DNA from: Nocardia abscessus NBRC 100374
GTDB taxonomy: Bacteria > Actinomycetota > Actinomycetes > Mycobacteriales > Mycobacteriaceae
Assembly (NCBI RefSeq): GCF_000308455.1
Contig: NZ_BAFP01000139.1
Coordinates: 124,001 to 188,000 of the forward strand
Direction of reading: 5' to 3'
DNA: 64,000 nt
Positions 32,694 to 42,072 of the stretch are shown here, in pieces; position 1 is the first letter of the stretch, and each line of letters opens with the position of its first letter. A model generated the notes under the pieces. The model did not search any database and had not been told where the DNA came from. It saw only the letters and a program-made list of their open reading frames with translations. Both the position numbers and the translations under genes were made by a program.

Positions 32694-34097
32694 TCAGAAG
32701 TTGATCATGTGGCCGGCCAAGCCGTGGAAGGCTTCCTGGAGGGCCTCGCTGAGCGTCGGGTGGGTGTGCACGTTGCGGGTCAGCTCGTTGACCGTCAGGT
32801 CCCACTTCTGCGCGAGGGTGAGCTCGGGCAGCAGCTCGGAGACGTCCGGGCCGATGAGGTGCCCGCCGATCAGCTCGCCGTACTTGGCGTCGGCGACGAG
32901 CTTGACGAAACCGGTCGGGTCGCCGAGGCCGTGCGCCTTGCCGTTGGCGGTGAACGGGAAGGTCGCGACCTTCACGTCGTAGCCCTCGTCGCGCGCCTGC
33001 TGCTCGGTCAGGCCGAAGCTGGCGACCTGCGGCTGGCAGAAGGTGGCGCGCGGCATCATCCGGTAGTCACCGAGGGTGACGGTCTCCGCACCCGCGATGG
33101 TCTCGGCCGCGACCACGCCCTGCGCCTCCGCGACATGCGCGAGCTGCAGCTTGCCGGTGACGTCGCCGATCGCGTAGATGTGCGGCACGTTGGTGCGCAT
33201 GTAGTCGTCGATCCCGATCGCGCCGCGATCGGTGACCTGCACGCCGGTGGTCTCCAGGCCGTAGCCGTCGACGCGCGGCGCGAAGCCGACGGCCTGCAGC
33301 ACCTTGTCGACGGTGACCGTCTCGACCGAGCCGGACTTGTTGTCCTTGATCGAGACGGTGACCTTGGCGCCGTCGTCCTCGATCGACTGCACGGCCGCAC
33401 CGGTGGTGATGGTGATGCCGAGCTTCTTGTACTGCTTGGTGATCTCCTTGGAGACGTCCGCGTCCTCGTTCGGCAGCGCACGGTCGAGGAACTCGACGAT
33501 GCGCACGTCGACGCCGTAGTTCTTCAGGACGTAGCCGAACTCCATGCCGATCGCGCCCGCCCCGACGATCAGGATCGAGCCGGGCAGGTCACGGGTGAGG
33601 ATCTGCTCCTCGTAGGTGACCACGTTGGCGCTGAGCTGGGTGCCGGGCAGCAGCTTGGTGACGGTGCCCGCCGCGATGATCGCGTTGTCGAACGTGACCG
33701 TCTCGGTGCCGCCCTTGCTGAGCTCGACCGACAGCGAGTTCGGGCCGGTGAAGGTGCCCTTGCCGTCGAACTCGTCGATCTTGTTCTTCTTCATCAGGAA
33801 GTGGACGCCCTTGACCCGGCCGTCGGCGACCTTGCGGCTGCGGTCGAAGGCGATTCCGAAGTCGAAGTTCACCTCACCGGAGATGCCGAAGGTCTTCGCC
33901 TCCTTGGTGAAGATGTGGGCGAGCTCGGCGTTGCGCAGCAGCGCCTTGGACGGGATGCAGCCGACGTTCAGGCACACACCGCCCCAGTATTTCTGCTCGA
34001 CGATCGCTGTTCGCAGGCCGAGTTGAGCGGCGCGGATCGCGGCGACGTATCCGCCGGGACCAGCACCGAGAACGACGACATCGTAGTGGGAAGTCAC
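32694..34097 (-). CDS. lpd: dihydrolipoyl dehydrogenase
   Basis: FAD-dependent E3 subunit of 2-oxoacid dehydrogenase complexes, 467 residues. FAD motif VVVLGAGPGGYVAAIRAAQLG; redox-active disulfide C42-C47 in GGVCLNVGCIPSKAL; NAD motif ILIVGAGAIGMEFG; and the catalytic His-Glu pair in HTHPTLSEALQEAFHG near the C-terminus. Very similar in pattern to mycobacterial LpdC, which also serves peroxidase and branched-chain systems. Single-gene unit with a terminator hairpin. Confidence 0.93.
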   Translation of the reverse strand: MTSHYDVVVLGAGPGGYVAAIRAAQLGLRTAIVEQKYWGGVCLNVGCIPSKALLRNAELAHIFTKEAKTFGISGEVNFDFGIAFDRSRKVADGRVKGVHFLMKKNKIDEFDGKGTFTGPNSLSVELSKGGTETVTFDNAIIAAGTVTKLLPGTQLSANVVTYEEQILTRDLPGSILIVGAGAIGMEFGYVLKNYGVDVRIVEFLDRALPNEDADVSKEITKQYKKLGITITTGAAVQSIEDDGAKVTVSIKDNKSGSVETVTVDKVLQAVGFAPRVDGYGLETTGVQVTDRGAIGIDDYMRTNVPHIYAIGDVTGKLQLAHVAEAQGVVAAETIAGAETVTLGDYRMMPRATFCQPQVASFGLTEQQARDEGYDVKVATFPFTANGKAHGLGDPTGFVKLVADAKYGELIGGHLIGPDVSELLPELTLAQKWDLTVNELTRNVHTHPTLSEALQEAFHGLAGHMINF

Positions 34098-34228
34098 GAA
34101 CCGAGCCTAACTCTGTAGCGGGAAGTTCACCCACCCATCCCCCACCACAGTGAGGCGTGGGCCACACCCGACCGGCTGACTCCCGCGAGCGGGAAGAACG
34201 GGGTGCACCTGTGCGGTTAGCATGCCCC

Positions 34229-35296
34229 GTGAACAGCCGTGTCGATCCGGTCTCGGAGCCGTCGCCCGGCGGCAGCGCATCGCCGCCGAACCCGCTGGAC
34301 GGTACCGCTTCCACCCACCTGACCCGGTTGGTCCGCGACACCGCCCGAGCCGCCGGAGTCCCCGCCGACCGGCTGGCCGCCGTCCCCGGTACCGACGACG
34401 CGGCGCTCGCGAGCGAACTGAACCGGATACCGCTGCACTCTCTGGCGCGGCTGTGGGACTTGCTCGCCCGGACGAGAACCGGGCCGGGCGCCGGCTTGTC
34501 CGTCGCCGCCGCCGCACCGCTCGGCACCCTCACCACCTGGGACTACCTGCTCGCCAATGGTCCGACGCTGGCGGATTCGCTGCGCACGGCACAGCCGTAT
34601 CACCGCCTGGTCACCGCGGCCGAGGAGGGCTTCGACCTGACGCACGACCGCGCCCTGACCGTCGGCTTCCGCACCACCGCGCCGGACCCGGAGGCGGTCG
34701 CGGTGATCAACGAATACGTGCTCGCCTACTACCTGCGCAGGGCCCGCGAAGCCACCGGACGCCCCGTCATCCCGGAACGGGTCGCCTTCAGTCGCCCCGC
34801 GCCGCCCGACCACCGCGTCCTCGCCGAGGCCTTCGGCACCGACCGCATCGACTTCGGCGCCCCGGTCGACGCGATCACCTTCACCGAGGCCGACGCCACC
34901 GCACCGCTGGTCCGCGCCGATCCCCTGCTGGCGGATCTGCTGCGCAGCCACGCCGACCTGGTACTGGCCACCGCACGACCGATCCCGGGACCACTGGAGT
35001 CCTTCCGGCTCGCGCTCGCGTCGGCGATCGCCGACAGCGACGCCTCGCTCGGGGCCGTTGCCCGCCGACTGGCGGTGAGCACCCGCACTTTGCAACGCCA
35101 ACTGGCCGAGCAGAACACCACGTGGCGCGAGGAATACGATCGCGCCCGCTACGAGCAGGCGCGCAGCTTGCTCGCCGAGGGACGATTGACCACCGCCGCG
35201 ATCGCGGGGCGGCTCGGGTTCACCGACGACCGCGCGTTGCGCAAGGCCTATCGACGGTGGAGCGGCTCGCCGCCCTCTCAGGCCAGAGGGCGATAG
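34229..35296 (+). CDS. AraC-family regulator with Arabinose_bd-type N-terminus
   Basis: A 355-residue activator/repressor. The N-terminal two thirds match the OruR/ArgR-like effector domain (TWDYLLANGPTLADSLRTAQPYHRLVT). The C-terminal HTH is LGAVARRLAVSTRTLQRQLAEQNTTWREEYDRARYEQA and TTAAIAGRLGFTDDRALRKAYRRWSG. I use the GTG at 34229; the open frame extends to 34157. It is 220 bp upstream of, and co-directional with, the MDR reductase gene, which it may activate. Confidence 0.82.
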   Translation: MNSRVDPVSEPSPGGSASPPNPLDGTASTHLTRLVRDTARAAGVPADRLAAVPGTDDAALASELNRIPLHSLARLWDLLARTRTGPGAGLSVAAAAPLGTLTTWDYLLANGPTLADSLRTAQPYHRLVTAAEEGFDLTHDRALTVGFRTTAPDPEAVAVINEYVLAYYLRRAREATGRPVIPERVAFSRPAPPDHRVLAEAFGTDRIDFGAPVDAITFTEADATAPLVRADPLLADLLRSHADLVLATARPIPGPLESFRLALASAIADSDASLGAVARRLAVSTRTLQRQLAEQNTTWREEYDRARYEQARSLLAEGRLTTAAIAGRLGFTDDRALRKAYRRWSGSPPSQARGR

Positions 35297-35517
35297 CGTC
35301 CGCATCGAAACCGGCAACCGCGACCAGTGCGGTGGAGCAGGCGGTCCGCCCCACGACAGACCTTGCACGTCGCCAGCGGTTCGGCGCGAAAGGACCGGTT
35401 GGTGGCGGCGCAGGACCTGGGGGCGGAAGCGGAACGCTCATAGCGTCATCGGTACCGGATCGCACCCGTGCGAGTCCCGAAGAAAGTCGCTCCGCGGAGC
35501 TTCGGAAAGGCACCGTC

Positions 35518-36543
35518 ATGACCGAGACCACCTCGACCCTCCCGATCACCTCACGTGAGTTCCAACTCGCCGCGCGGCCGGTCGGCGCACCGACCGCCGC
35601 GAACTTCGCCCTGGTCGAACGGCCGATACCCGAGCTCGCCGAAGGACAGATCCTGGTGCGCAACACCTGGATGTCGGTGGACCCGTACATGCGCGGACGG
35701 ATGGACGACCGCCCGTCCTACATCCCCCCGTTCCAGGTGGGCGCGGCTCTGGAGGGTTCGGCGCTGGGCGAGGTGATCGCGTCGGCCGCTGCGGCCCTTC
35801 CGGTGGGTACCACCGTCACCCATTTCGCGGGCTGGCGCGACTACTCGGTGGTCGACGCCGCCACCGCCGCACCCGTGGACACCTCGCTCGCGGCACCGCA
35901 GCACTACCTCGGCGCGCTCGGCACCACCGGCCTGACCGCGTACGCGGCGCTGACCGATGTGGCGCCGGTCGAACCCGGCGACACCGTGTTCATCTCCGCG
36001 GCGGCGGGCGCCGTCGGCAGCGTCGCGGGGCAGATCGCCAAGGCGCTCGGTGCGGCACGGGTCATCGGGTCGGCGGGCGGCGCGGCCAAGACGGCGATGC
36101 TGCTCGACGAGTTCGGCTTCGACGCCGCCATCGACTATCGCGAAGGCGATCTCGCGGGCCAGTTGACGGCGGCCGCTCCCGACGGCATCGATGTGTATCT
36201 CGACAGCGTCGGAGGCGAACACCTGCGCGTCGCGGTGGAGGCCATGCGTCCCAAGGGCCGCATCGCGCTGGTCGGTGCCATCAGCGGCTACAACGGCGCC
36301 GCCGCGGACCCCGGCCCGGACCTGTACCTCGCCGCGACCAAGGAACTCTCCCTGCGCGGCATGCTGGTCAGCAGCTATTTCCCGATCTTCGGCGAGTACA
36401 TCGCCAAAGCCGCCGGATGGCTGGCCGACGGCACCCTACACACCAAGGAAACCGTCTACGACGGTCTCGACCGAGCCCCCGCCGCCCTCCTCGGCGTCCT
36501 CTCCGGCGCGAACATCGGCAAAATGCTCGTCCGCCTGCCATGA
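35518..36543 (+). CDS. NADP-dependent medium-chain reductase (CurA/LTB4DH-like)
   Basis: A 341-residue zinc-independent MDR enzyme reducing alpha,beta-unsaturated ketones or aldehydes. SVDPYMRGRM near residue 55 and GTTGLTAYAAL at mid-protein are group signatures; VFISAAAGAVGSVAGQIAKALGA is the nucleotide-binding glycine-rich loop and IDVYLDSVGGEHL follows. ATG with GGAAAGG upstream. It ends at a diverged copy of the 57-bp palindromic repeat, which separates it from the convergent dipeptidase gene. Confidence 0.87.
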   Translation: MTETTSTLPITSREFQLAARPVGAPTAANFALVERPIPELAEGQILVRNTWMSVDPYMRGRMDDRPSYIPPFQVGAALEGSALGEVIASAAAALPVGTTVTHFAGWRDYSVVDAATAAPVDTSLAAPQHYLGALGTTGLTAYAALTDVAPVEPGDTVFISAAAGAVGSVAGQIAKALGAARVIGSAGGAAKTAMLLDEFGFDAAIDYREGDLAGQLTAAAPDGIDVYLDSVGGEHLRVAVEAMRPKGRIALVGAISGYNGAAADPGPDLYLAATKELSLRGMLVSSYFPIFGEYIAKAAGWLADGTLHTKETVYDGLDRAPAALLGVLSGANIGKMLVRLP

Positions 36544-36546
36544 GCG

Positions 36547-36603
36547 CAAGTGGCACATGGCTGCGGCAGAACGCGAGTAGCCCTCTCGGTGATGTGCCAC
36601 TCA
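36547..36603 (-). repeat. 57-bp palindromic repeat, copy 3 (inverted)
   Basis: Read on the minus strand: GAGTGGCACATCACCGAGAGG, GCTACTCGCG, GCCGCAGCCATGTGCCACTT. Same length and layout as the two identical copies near 5.3 and 6.2 kb, with about six differences. It lies 4 bp after the reductase stop, between convergent genes, where its hairpin could serve as a two-way terminator. Confidence 0.8.
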
Positions 36604-36619
36604 CGGAAGGCCCGTGGGG

Positions 36620-37594
36620 TCAGGTTCGCCAGACTTGTCGGGCGACGCGTTGGAAGTTTTTGCCGAATACTGCGGTTCGGTCGGCTGGGGTGAAACCGCG
36701 CCGGGCCAGCACTTCGTCGAGGCCGGGTTGGTCGGCGGCGCCGGTCAGGTCCTCGGGTGGGACCCATTGGAGTGGACCCCATCTGGTGTATGCCTCGGAG
36801 AAAGCGCCCGGATTGTTCCGCATTTCGGCGTTGAAGTCCTCGGCGTCGAACGAATAGTCCGACCCGATCCCGATGTGCTCGATCCCGACCAGCTCGGCGC
36901 CGTACTCGATGTGCCGCGCCATCGCCTCGATCCGCTCGGCGCGCTCGCCGACGGCATTGCGGCCCAGGAAGATTCCGACGCCGTTGATTCCGATCACGCC
37001 GCCGGTCGCCGCACAGGCCCGCGCCTGTTCGTCGGTGATGTTGCGCGGGTGCTCCCACAGTGCCGCGAAGTTGGAGTGGCTGTAGATCATCGGGACCACG
37101 CTCAGTTCGGCCAGCTCCAATCCGGTGCGCCGGGAACAATGGGAGCCGTCGGCGAACATCCCGACTTCGTTGAGGGTGTGCACGAGATCGCGCCCGTATC
37201 CGGTGAGCCCGGTGTCCTCGGTGTCCAGGCACCCACAGCCCGCGGCGTTGGCGTGGTTGTAGGCGGGCAGCAGCGATCGCACGCCGAGGTCGTAGAACCG
37301 CGCGACGTTGTCCAGGTCGCCACCGAGCGGGCCGGAGTCCTCCAGATCGAACGCGAGCGCGATGGTGTCGGACGCTCCGATGTCCTCGACGCCGCGGACG
37401 AGACGAAACCGGCCGTCCACCGACGCGGCGCGGCGAAAACGATCCAGCAGCGCCAGGGAATCCGCGGTCGACTGACGCGAATATCCGACGTTCACCGACA
37501 GGTACGATCCGGCCGGATAGCGCGCGAGGTCGCCGATGCGCGCGGCGGGCGACAGCGGTAGACAGCAGTGCTGTTCCCAGAGAAACGGCGGCAA
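36620..37594 (-). CDS. M19 membrane-dipeptidase homologue with altered metal motif
   Basis: A 324-residue TIM-barrel protein of peptidase family M19. Retained features: ALAFDLEDSG (bridging Glu region), YDLGVRSLLPAYNHANAAGCG, MIYSHSNFAALWEHPRNITDEQ (metal His) and HIGIGSDYSFD. The usual N-terminal HxD metal ligand pair is replaced by QHCCLPL (His-x-Cys). The start is a TTG at 37594 placed 7 nt after AGGAGG; no better start exists. Dipeptide or beta-lactam hydrolysis is the family activity, but the changed ligand makes it uncertain here. Confidence 0.75.
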   Translation of the reverse strand: MPPFLWEQHCCLPLSPAARIGDLARYPAGSYLSVNVGYSRQSTADSLALLDRFRRAASVDGRFRLVRGVEDIGASDTIALAFDLEDSGPLGGDLDNVARFYDLGVRSLLPAYNHANAAGCGCLDTEDTGLTGYGRDLVHTLNEVGMFADGSHCSRRTGLELAELSVVPMIYSHSNFAALWEHPRNITDEQARACAATGGVIGINGVGIFLGRNAVGERAERIEAMARHIEYGAELVGIEHIGIGSDYSFDAEDFNAEMRNNPGAFSEAYTRWGPLQWVPPEDLTGAADQPGLDEVLARRGFTPADRTAVFGKNFQRVARQVWRT

Positions 37595-37815
37595 CCTGGG
37601 ACCTCCTGGTCGATCGGCATCGGAGCAGCGATCCTACTGTCCAGGCCGCGCGGGCGTCGGCGCACAGCAAACTCCGAGCCGCCGAGGTCTCGCCTCATAC
37701 CCGAGTTGTCCGGCTCGCCAATGCTTTTCGGTGTTCCGACCTGCGTAACAGCGCATCCCCGGGGTGCGATGCATGTTATACATCAATCCCCTGTGCCCCC
37801 GAAGGCGGTGCGACC

Positions 37816-38358
37816 ATGCGTCGCTTGCTTCTGCTGTTGTCTTCCCTCGTGACATTCGCCGGTCTCTGGATCGCGCCCGCCCCCGCGTCCGCCGCTCCGG
37901 AATGCGCCTCCGGTTGGGGTTCGATCCCCAAGGTGAGCCAAGCCCGAACGCTCGCGCCGCTGACCGGCGTGCGCGCCGGGCGGCACGACTGCTTCGACCG
38001 GCTGGTCTTCGACGTCGCCGGGCCCGTGCCGGGTTACCACGTCGGCTACGTCGAGCGGGTGGTCATGGACGGCTCCGGCGCACCCGTTGCGCTGCGCGGC
38101 GAGGCGTTCCTGAGCATCGCCATCAACGCGCCCGCCTACGACGACGCGTTCACCCCGACCTATGACCCCGCGAACCGGGCCGAACTCGCCGACGTGCGGG
38201 ACTACCGGACCTTCCGTCAAGTGGCCTGGGCCGGTTCCTTCGAAGGCCAGACCACGGTCGGTTTGGGCACGCGCGCCCGGTTGCCGGTCAAGGTGCACAC
38301 CCTCGATGGACCGGGCGCCGGATCGCGCGTCGTTGTCGACGTAGCACACTCCTGGTGA
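37816..38358 (+). CDS. secreted AMIN-like domain protein
   Basis: A 180-residue exported protein. The signal peptide (MRRLLLLLSSLVTFAGLWIA, cut near ASA-AP) is followed by an AMIN-like beta domain common in actinobacterial lipoproteins: AGRHDCFDRLVFDVAGPVPGYHVGYV, FRQVAWAGSFEGQTTVGLG. Two Cys (ECASGW and HDCFD) may form a disulfide. Probable wall-associated binding protein; no catalytic residues seen. Confidence 0.75.
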   Translation: MRRLLLLLSSLVTFAGLWIAPAPASAAPECASGWGSIPKVSQARTLAPLTGVRAGRHDCFDRLVFDVAGPVPGYHVGYVERVVMDGSGAPVALRGEAFLSIAINAPAYDDAFTPTYDPANRAELADVRDYRTFRQVAWAGSFEGQTTVGLGTRARLPVKVHTLDGPGAGSRVVVDVAHSW

Positions 38359-38391
38359 ACCCGCCGTGCGCGGCTGGGCCACAATGTGGGG

Positions 38392-40449
38392 ATGAGCGGC
38401 GTTGAGCAGAATGTGACCGACCCCTACCTCTGGCTCGAAGAAGTGTCCGACGAGCGTGCCCTGGACTGGGCGCGCGCGCACAATTCCGTCGTGCGCGCCC
38501 GCTTCGCCGACTCCGATCGCTTCCGTGAGCTGGAGCGGCGCATCCTCGACATGCTCGACACCGACACGAAGATCGCTTACCCGGCTCGCCGCGGCCCCTG
38601 GCTCTACAACTTCTGGCGGGACGCCGGGCACCCGCGCGGCCTCTGGCGGCGCACCACGTTCGCCGAGTACGCCGAGGACGCGCCGAACTGGGACGTCCTG
38701 ATCGACCTGGACGCGGTGGCCGCCGCCGAGGACGAGAACTGGGTGTGGGGCGGGGCCGCGGTGCTGCGTCCGGAACAGTCCCGGGCGCTGATCAGCCTGT
38801 CGCGCGGCGGTGCGGACGCGAAGGTGGTCCGCGAGTTCGACCTCGAACGCAGGGTGTTCCTCGACCCGGCCGACGGCGGCTATTTCCTGCCCGAGGCGAA
38901 GTCCGAGATCCGCTGGATCGACATCGACTCGGTGTACGTGGGCACCGACTTCGGTCCCGGCTCACTGACCGATTCGGGATATCCGCGAATCGCGAAACTG
39001 TGGCGCCGCGCCACCCCCTTGGACGAGGCGGAAACCGTCTTCGAGGGCGAGCCCGGCGACGTCGCGGTCTCGGCGGGCTACGACCGCACCCCGGGTTACG
39101 AACGACACTACGTCGGCCGGGCCACCGACTTCTTCAACGAAGAGGTCTATCTGCTGGCCGACGACGGCACCCTGCGCCATCTCGACCTCCCCAGCGACGC
39201 CAGCGAATCCTGGTACAAGGACTGGCTGCTGGTGCGGCTGAAGTCGCCGTGGGAGGTCGGCGGCGCGAGCTACCCCGCGGGCGCGCTGCTGGCCGCCGAC
39301 TTCGAGAAATTCCTGGCCGGCGCACGGGATTTCGAAGTGATCTTCACCCCGGACGCGCACACCTCGCTGCACGGTTACGGCTGGACCGAGAACCACCTGC
39401 TGCTGGTCACCCTGGAGGACGTGCAGACCAAGCTCTACGTGCTGACCCCCGGCGCGGACGGCTGGCGTCGCGAGCCGCTGGCCGACACCCCGCCGATGGC
39501 GACCACCAGCGTGCTGAATCTCGACCCGCTGGAGGGCGGCGACGAGTTCATGCTGAACACCAGCGGTTTCACCACTCCGTCCACGTTGCTGGCCAGCGCG
39601 GTCGGCCGGCGCACCGAGCGGCTCAAGCAGGAGCCCGGGTTCTTCGACGCCGACGGGGTCGAGACCGAGCAGTTCTTCGCCCGATCCGACGACGGCACGC
39701 CGGTGCCGTACTTCGTGATCCGCCACCGCGACCGCACGGACGGTCCGGGGCCGACGGTGATGTCCGGCTACGGCGGCTTCGAAGTGTCGCGCACCCCGGG
39801 CTACAGCGGCGCCTCGGGCATGGGCTGGCTGGAGCGCGGCGGAACCTGGGTGATGACGAACATCCGCGGCGGCGGCGAGTACGGGCCGCAATGGCACACC
39901 TCGGTGCAGAAAGCCAACCGGCACAAGGTGTACGAGGACTTCTCCTCGATCGCCGCGGATCTCGTCGCGCGCGGAATCACCACCGCCGACCAGCTCGGCG
40001 CGGTCGGGGGCAGCAACGGTGGACTGCTCATGGGCGTGATGCTGACCCGCTACCCCGAATTGTTCGGTGCGATCGTCTGTCAGGTGCCGCTGCTGGACAT
40101 GAAGCGCTACCACCTGCTGCTGGCGGGCGCGTCGTGGATGGCCGAGTACGGCGACCCCGACGCGCCGGAGGATTGGGAGTACATCGGCAAGTACTCGCCC
40201 TACCAGAACGCTCGTACCGACCGCGCCTACCCGCCGATCCTGCTCACCACCTCCACCAGGGACGACCGGGTGCATCCCGGCCATGCCCGCAAGATGGCGG
40301 CGCTGCTGGAGGAGCAGGGCCACGAGTTCTGGTACCACGAGAACATCGAAGGCGGCCACGGCGGCGCGGCGGACAACAAGCAGTCGGCCTTCCAAGCGGC
40401 ACTGATCTACGAGTTCTTCACCCAGATGCTGATCGAGCGACGCGCCTGA
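38392..40449 (+). CDS. prolyl oligopeptidase (S9A)
   Basis: Serine peptidase of 685 residues with an N-terminal seven-bladed propeller (about 75-430) and a C-terminal alpha/beta hydrolase domain. The catalytic triad is Ser541 in GGSNGG, Asp at about 624-625 in STRDDRVHP and His656 in EGGHGG. No signal peptide, so probably cytoplasmic. Prolyl oligopeptidases of this family mature some class III lanthipeptides, but this one lies 15 kb from the lanthipeptide locus and looks like a housekeeping copy. Start at the ATG at 38392 (an in-frame GTG lies 6 bp upstream). Confidence 0.9.
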   Translation: MSGVEQNVTDPYLWLEEVSDERALDWARAHNSVVRARFADSDRFRELERRILDMLDTDTKIAYPARRGPWLYNFWRDAGHPRGLWRRTTFAEYAEDAPNWDVLIDLDAVAAAEDENWVWGGAAVLRPEQSRALISLSRGGADAKVVREFDLERRVFLDPADGGYFLPEAKSEIRWIDIDSVYVGTDFGPGSLTDSGYPRIAKLWRRATPLDEAETVFEGEPGDVAVSAGYDRTPGYERHYVGRATDFFNEEVYLLADDGTLRHLDLPSDASESWYKDWLLVRLKSPWEVGGASYPAGALLAADFEKFLAGARDFEVIFTPDAHTSLHGYGWTENHLLLVTLEDVQTKLYVLTPGADGWRREPLADTPPMATTSVLNLDPLEGGDEFMLNTSGFTTPSTLLASAVGRRTERLKQEPGFFDADGVETEQFFARSDDGTPVPYFVIRHRDRTDGPGPTVMSGYGGFEVSRTPGYSGASGMGWLERGGTWVMTNIRGGGEYGPQWHTSVQKANRHKVYEDFSSIAADLVARGITTADQLGAVGGSNGGLLMGVMLTRYPELFGAIVCQVPLLDMKRYHLLLAGASWMAEYGDPDAPEDWEYIGKYSPYQNARTDRAYPPILLTTSTRDDRVHPGHARKMAALLEEQGHEFWYHENIEGGHGGAADNKQSAFQAALIYEFFTQMLIERRA

Positions 40450-40479
40450 GCACAGCACCCAGCCGGACGTAGTCCGCCC

Positions 40480-41337
40480 TCAGCGGTCCCGCAACCACTT
40501 CTCGATCTGGTCGACCGTGCTGCCGCACTGCCGGATCCAGCCGTTGTGGCCCAGCGGTTCCGGTTGCCGCCAGCGCGTCACCTCGGCGTTGGGCAGCTTC
40601 TCCAGCAGGTGCTCGGCGGAGCTGGGCGGGGTGAGGTCGTCGCCGGTCATCGTGATGGACAGCACCGGGAGCCGCAGCCGCGCGATGCGCTCCTCGTAGT
40701 CGATGTCCGCGCCGACCGGCACGAACCGGCCGGTGCGCGCCAACCGGGCCCAATCCGAGATCAGCACCTTGGACTGGCGGCCGAAACCCATCGCGACCCG
40801 GTCGCCGGGCCAGAAGCCCGCCAGGTTGGCCGTCAGCGACATCGCGGCGGTGCCCACCAGCATGCCCGGACTCGAAAGTCCGCGGTAGCCACGGTAGTAC
40901 GGGGTGCCGGACGCGATCAGGATCAGTCCGCCCAGCCTGCCCCGGATGCGCGCGGCGTACATGACGCCGAGCTGGCCGCCCATGCTGTGACCGAGCAGGT
41001 ACGGCGTGCTGTCCGGGAACTGCTCGCGCACCACCTCGAAGATCGCCGGGAAATCCACCGAGACCAGCTCGTGGTAACCGAAGGTGCTGCTGGAGCTCGG
41101 CTTCGGCCTGCTGTCGCCGTTGCCGCGCATCTCGCCTAAGGCCACGTCGAACCCGCGCTTGGCCAGGGTCGATGCGAACAGTTCGTAGTAACCCGCCGGA
41201 ACGCCGAGCCCGGGCACGATCACCAGGACCGGGCGCGGTGCGTCCGGGGTGACCGGATGCCGGTGCGCGCCCTCGGCCGGGACCAACCGCACCGGAACCG
41301 TGGTGCCGTCCGGCATCTGGATCGGAACTGTCTGCAT
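40480..41337 (-). CDS. alpha/beta hydrolase
   Basis: Serine hydrolase of 285 residues. Nucleophile elbow LLGHSMGGQLG, oxyanion loop near VPGLGVPAGYYELFAS, acid in ITMTGDDLTPPSSAEHL and the catalytic His near LGHNGWIRQ. It resembles lysophospholipase/thioesterase-type proteins; substrate unknown. It converges with the prolyl oligopeptidase gene, 30 bp away, and follows a TetR gene on the same strand. Confidence 0.83.
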   Translation of the reverse strand: MQTVPIQMPDGTTVPVRLVPAEGAHRHPVTPDAPRPVLVIVPGLGVPAGYYELFASTLAKRGFDVALGEMRGNGDSRPKPSSSSTFGYHELVSVDFPAIFEVVREQFPDSTPYLLGHSMGGQLGVMYAARIRGRLGGLILIASGTPYYRGYRGLSSPGMLVGTAAMSLTANLAGFWPGDRVAMGFGRQSKVLISDWARLARTGRFVPVGADIDYEERIARLRLPVLSITMTGDDLTPPSSAEHLLEKLPNAEVTRWRQPEPLGHNGWIRQCGSTVDQIEKWLRDR

Positions 41338-41385
41338 TCCCGCACGTTACCGCGCTCCCGGCCCACGGTCCCGCAGGCCGGAACG

Positions 41386-42018
41386 CTATGCGCGGACAGC
41401 GCCGATGATCACCCTGCTCAGTACCCGGATCACGTCGTCGAGCGGCGGGCGCGGGTCCGCGCCGCTCCACGAGTCGACCACGTAGTTGACCGCGCCGATG
41501 ATGGCGAGCATCCGCATCTCGTAGTCGCCGGTGGGTATCTCACCGTGCAGCGCGGCGTCTTCGGCGGCGCCGGCCAGCAGCGAACCCCACTCCCGGCGCA
41601 CCGCCAGGCGGAACTTCTCCACCTTCGGGCCCGCGCCGACCACCTCGACCAAGGCGACGCGCGCCTTGCGCGGATCGGATCCGATGGATTCGACGTAGGC
41701 GCGCACGGCGGCGTCGATGACTTCCAGCGACTTGGCGCCGGACTTCGCGTCCAACGCCTTCTTCACGGCGTCGCGCGACTCCCGGTCGATCTGCTCGTAG
41801 AGCTCTAGGAGTAGGGACTCGCGACCGGTGAATTCTTCGTAGAACTGCCGCGAGGACAGTCCGGCGTCCTTACAGATGGCGCCGACCGAACTATTGGCGT
41901 AGCCGTCCCGCGCGAAGACCGTCAGGCCTGACTCCAGAAAACGCGCACGCCGCTGACGCTGCCGGTCCTCCACGGGTTGCCCGGCATACATTCGACCCGT
42001 ATTCGCATCCTGTGACAT
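41386..42018 (-). CDS. TetR-family regulator
   Basis: A 210-residue repressor. HTH: RRARFLESGLTVFARDGYANSSVGAICKDAGLSSRQFYEEFTGRESLLLELYEQID. The C-terminal domain is of the TetR_C (lipid/fatty-acid responsive) kind. I place the start at the ATG at 42018 (MSQDANTG) because the longer frame to 42057 runs through a strong hairpin. It probably governs itself and the downstream hydrolase, 48 bp away. Confidence 0.83.
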   Translation of the reverse strand: MSQDANTGRMYAGQPVEDRQRQRRARFLESGLTVFARDGYANSSVGAICKDAGLSSRQFYEEFTGRESLLLELYEQIDRESRDAVKKALDAKSGAKSLEVIDAAVRAYVESIGSDPRKARVALVEVVGAGPKVEKFRLAVRREWGSLLAGAAEDAALHGEIPTGDYEMRMLAIIGAVNYVVDSWSGADPRPPLDDVIRVLSRVIIGAVRA

Positions 42019-42033
42019 CGGGGCAGACAATAC

Positions 42034-42072
42034 AGAAGGGCCCGAACTCATCGTCACCGATCGGGCCCTTCG
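42034..42072 (-). terminator. hairpin upstream of the TetR gene
   Basis: Inverted repeat AGAAGGGCCCGA / TCGGGCCCTTCG with a 15-nt loop, 16 bp before the proposed TetR start. It could end transcription coming from the phosphatase gene on the same strand. The 270 bp between this hairpin and the phosphatase stop are relatively AT-rich and contain no gene that I can support. Confidence 0.65.

Noticed and set aside
31956..34118. 720-codon plus-strand ORF
   Set aside because: Antisense shadow of lpd and the polysaccharide deacetylase; composition is Arg/Asp/Val-rich without domains.
38392..40449. Dedicated FlaP-type leader peptidase of the lanthipeptide cluster
   Set aside because: Located 15 kb away among housekeeping genes; the link is possible but unsupported by position.
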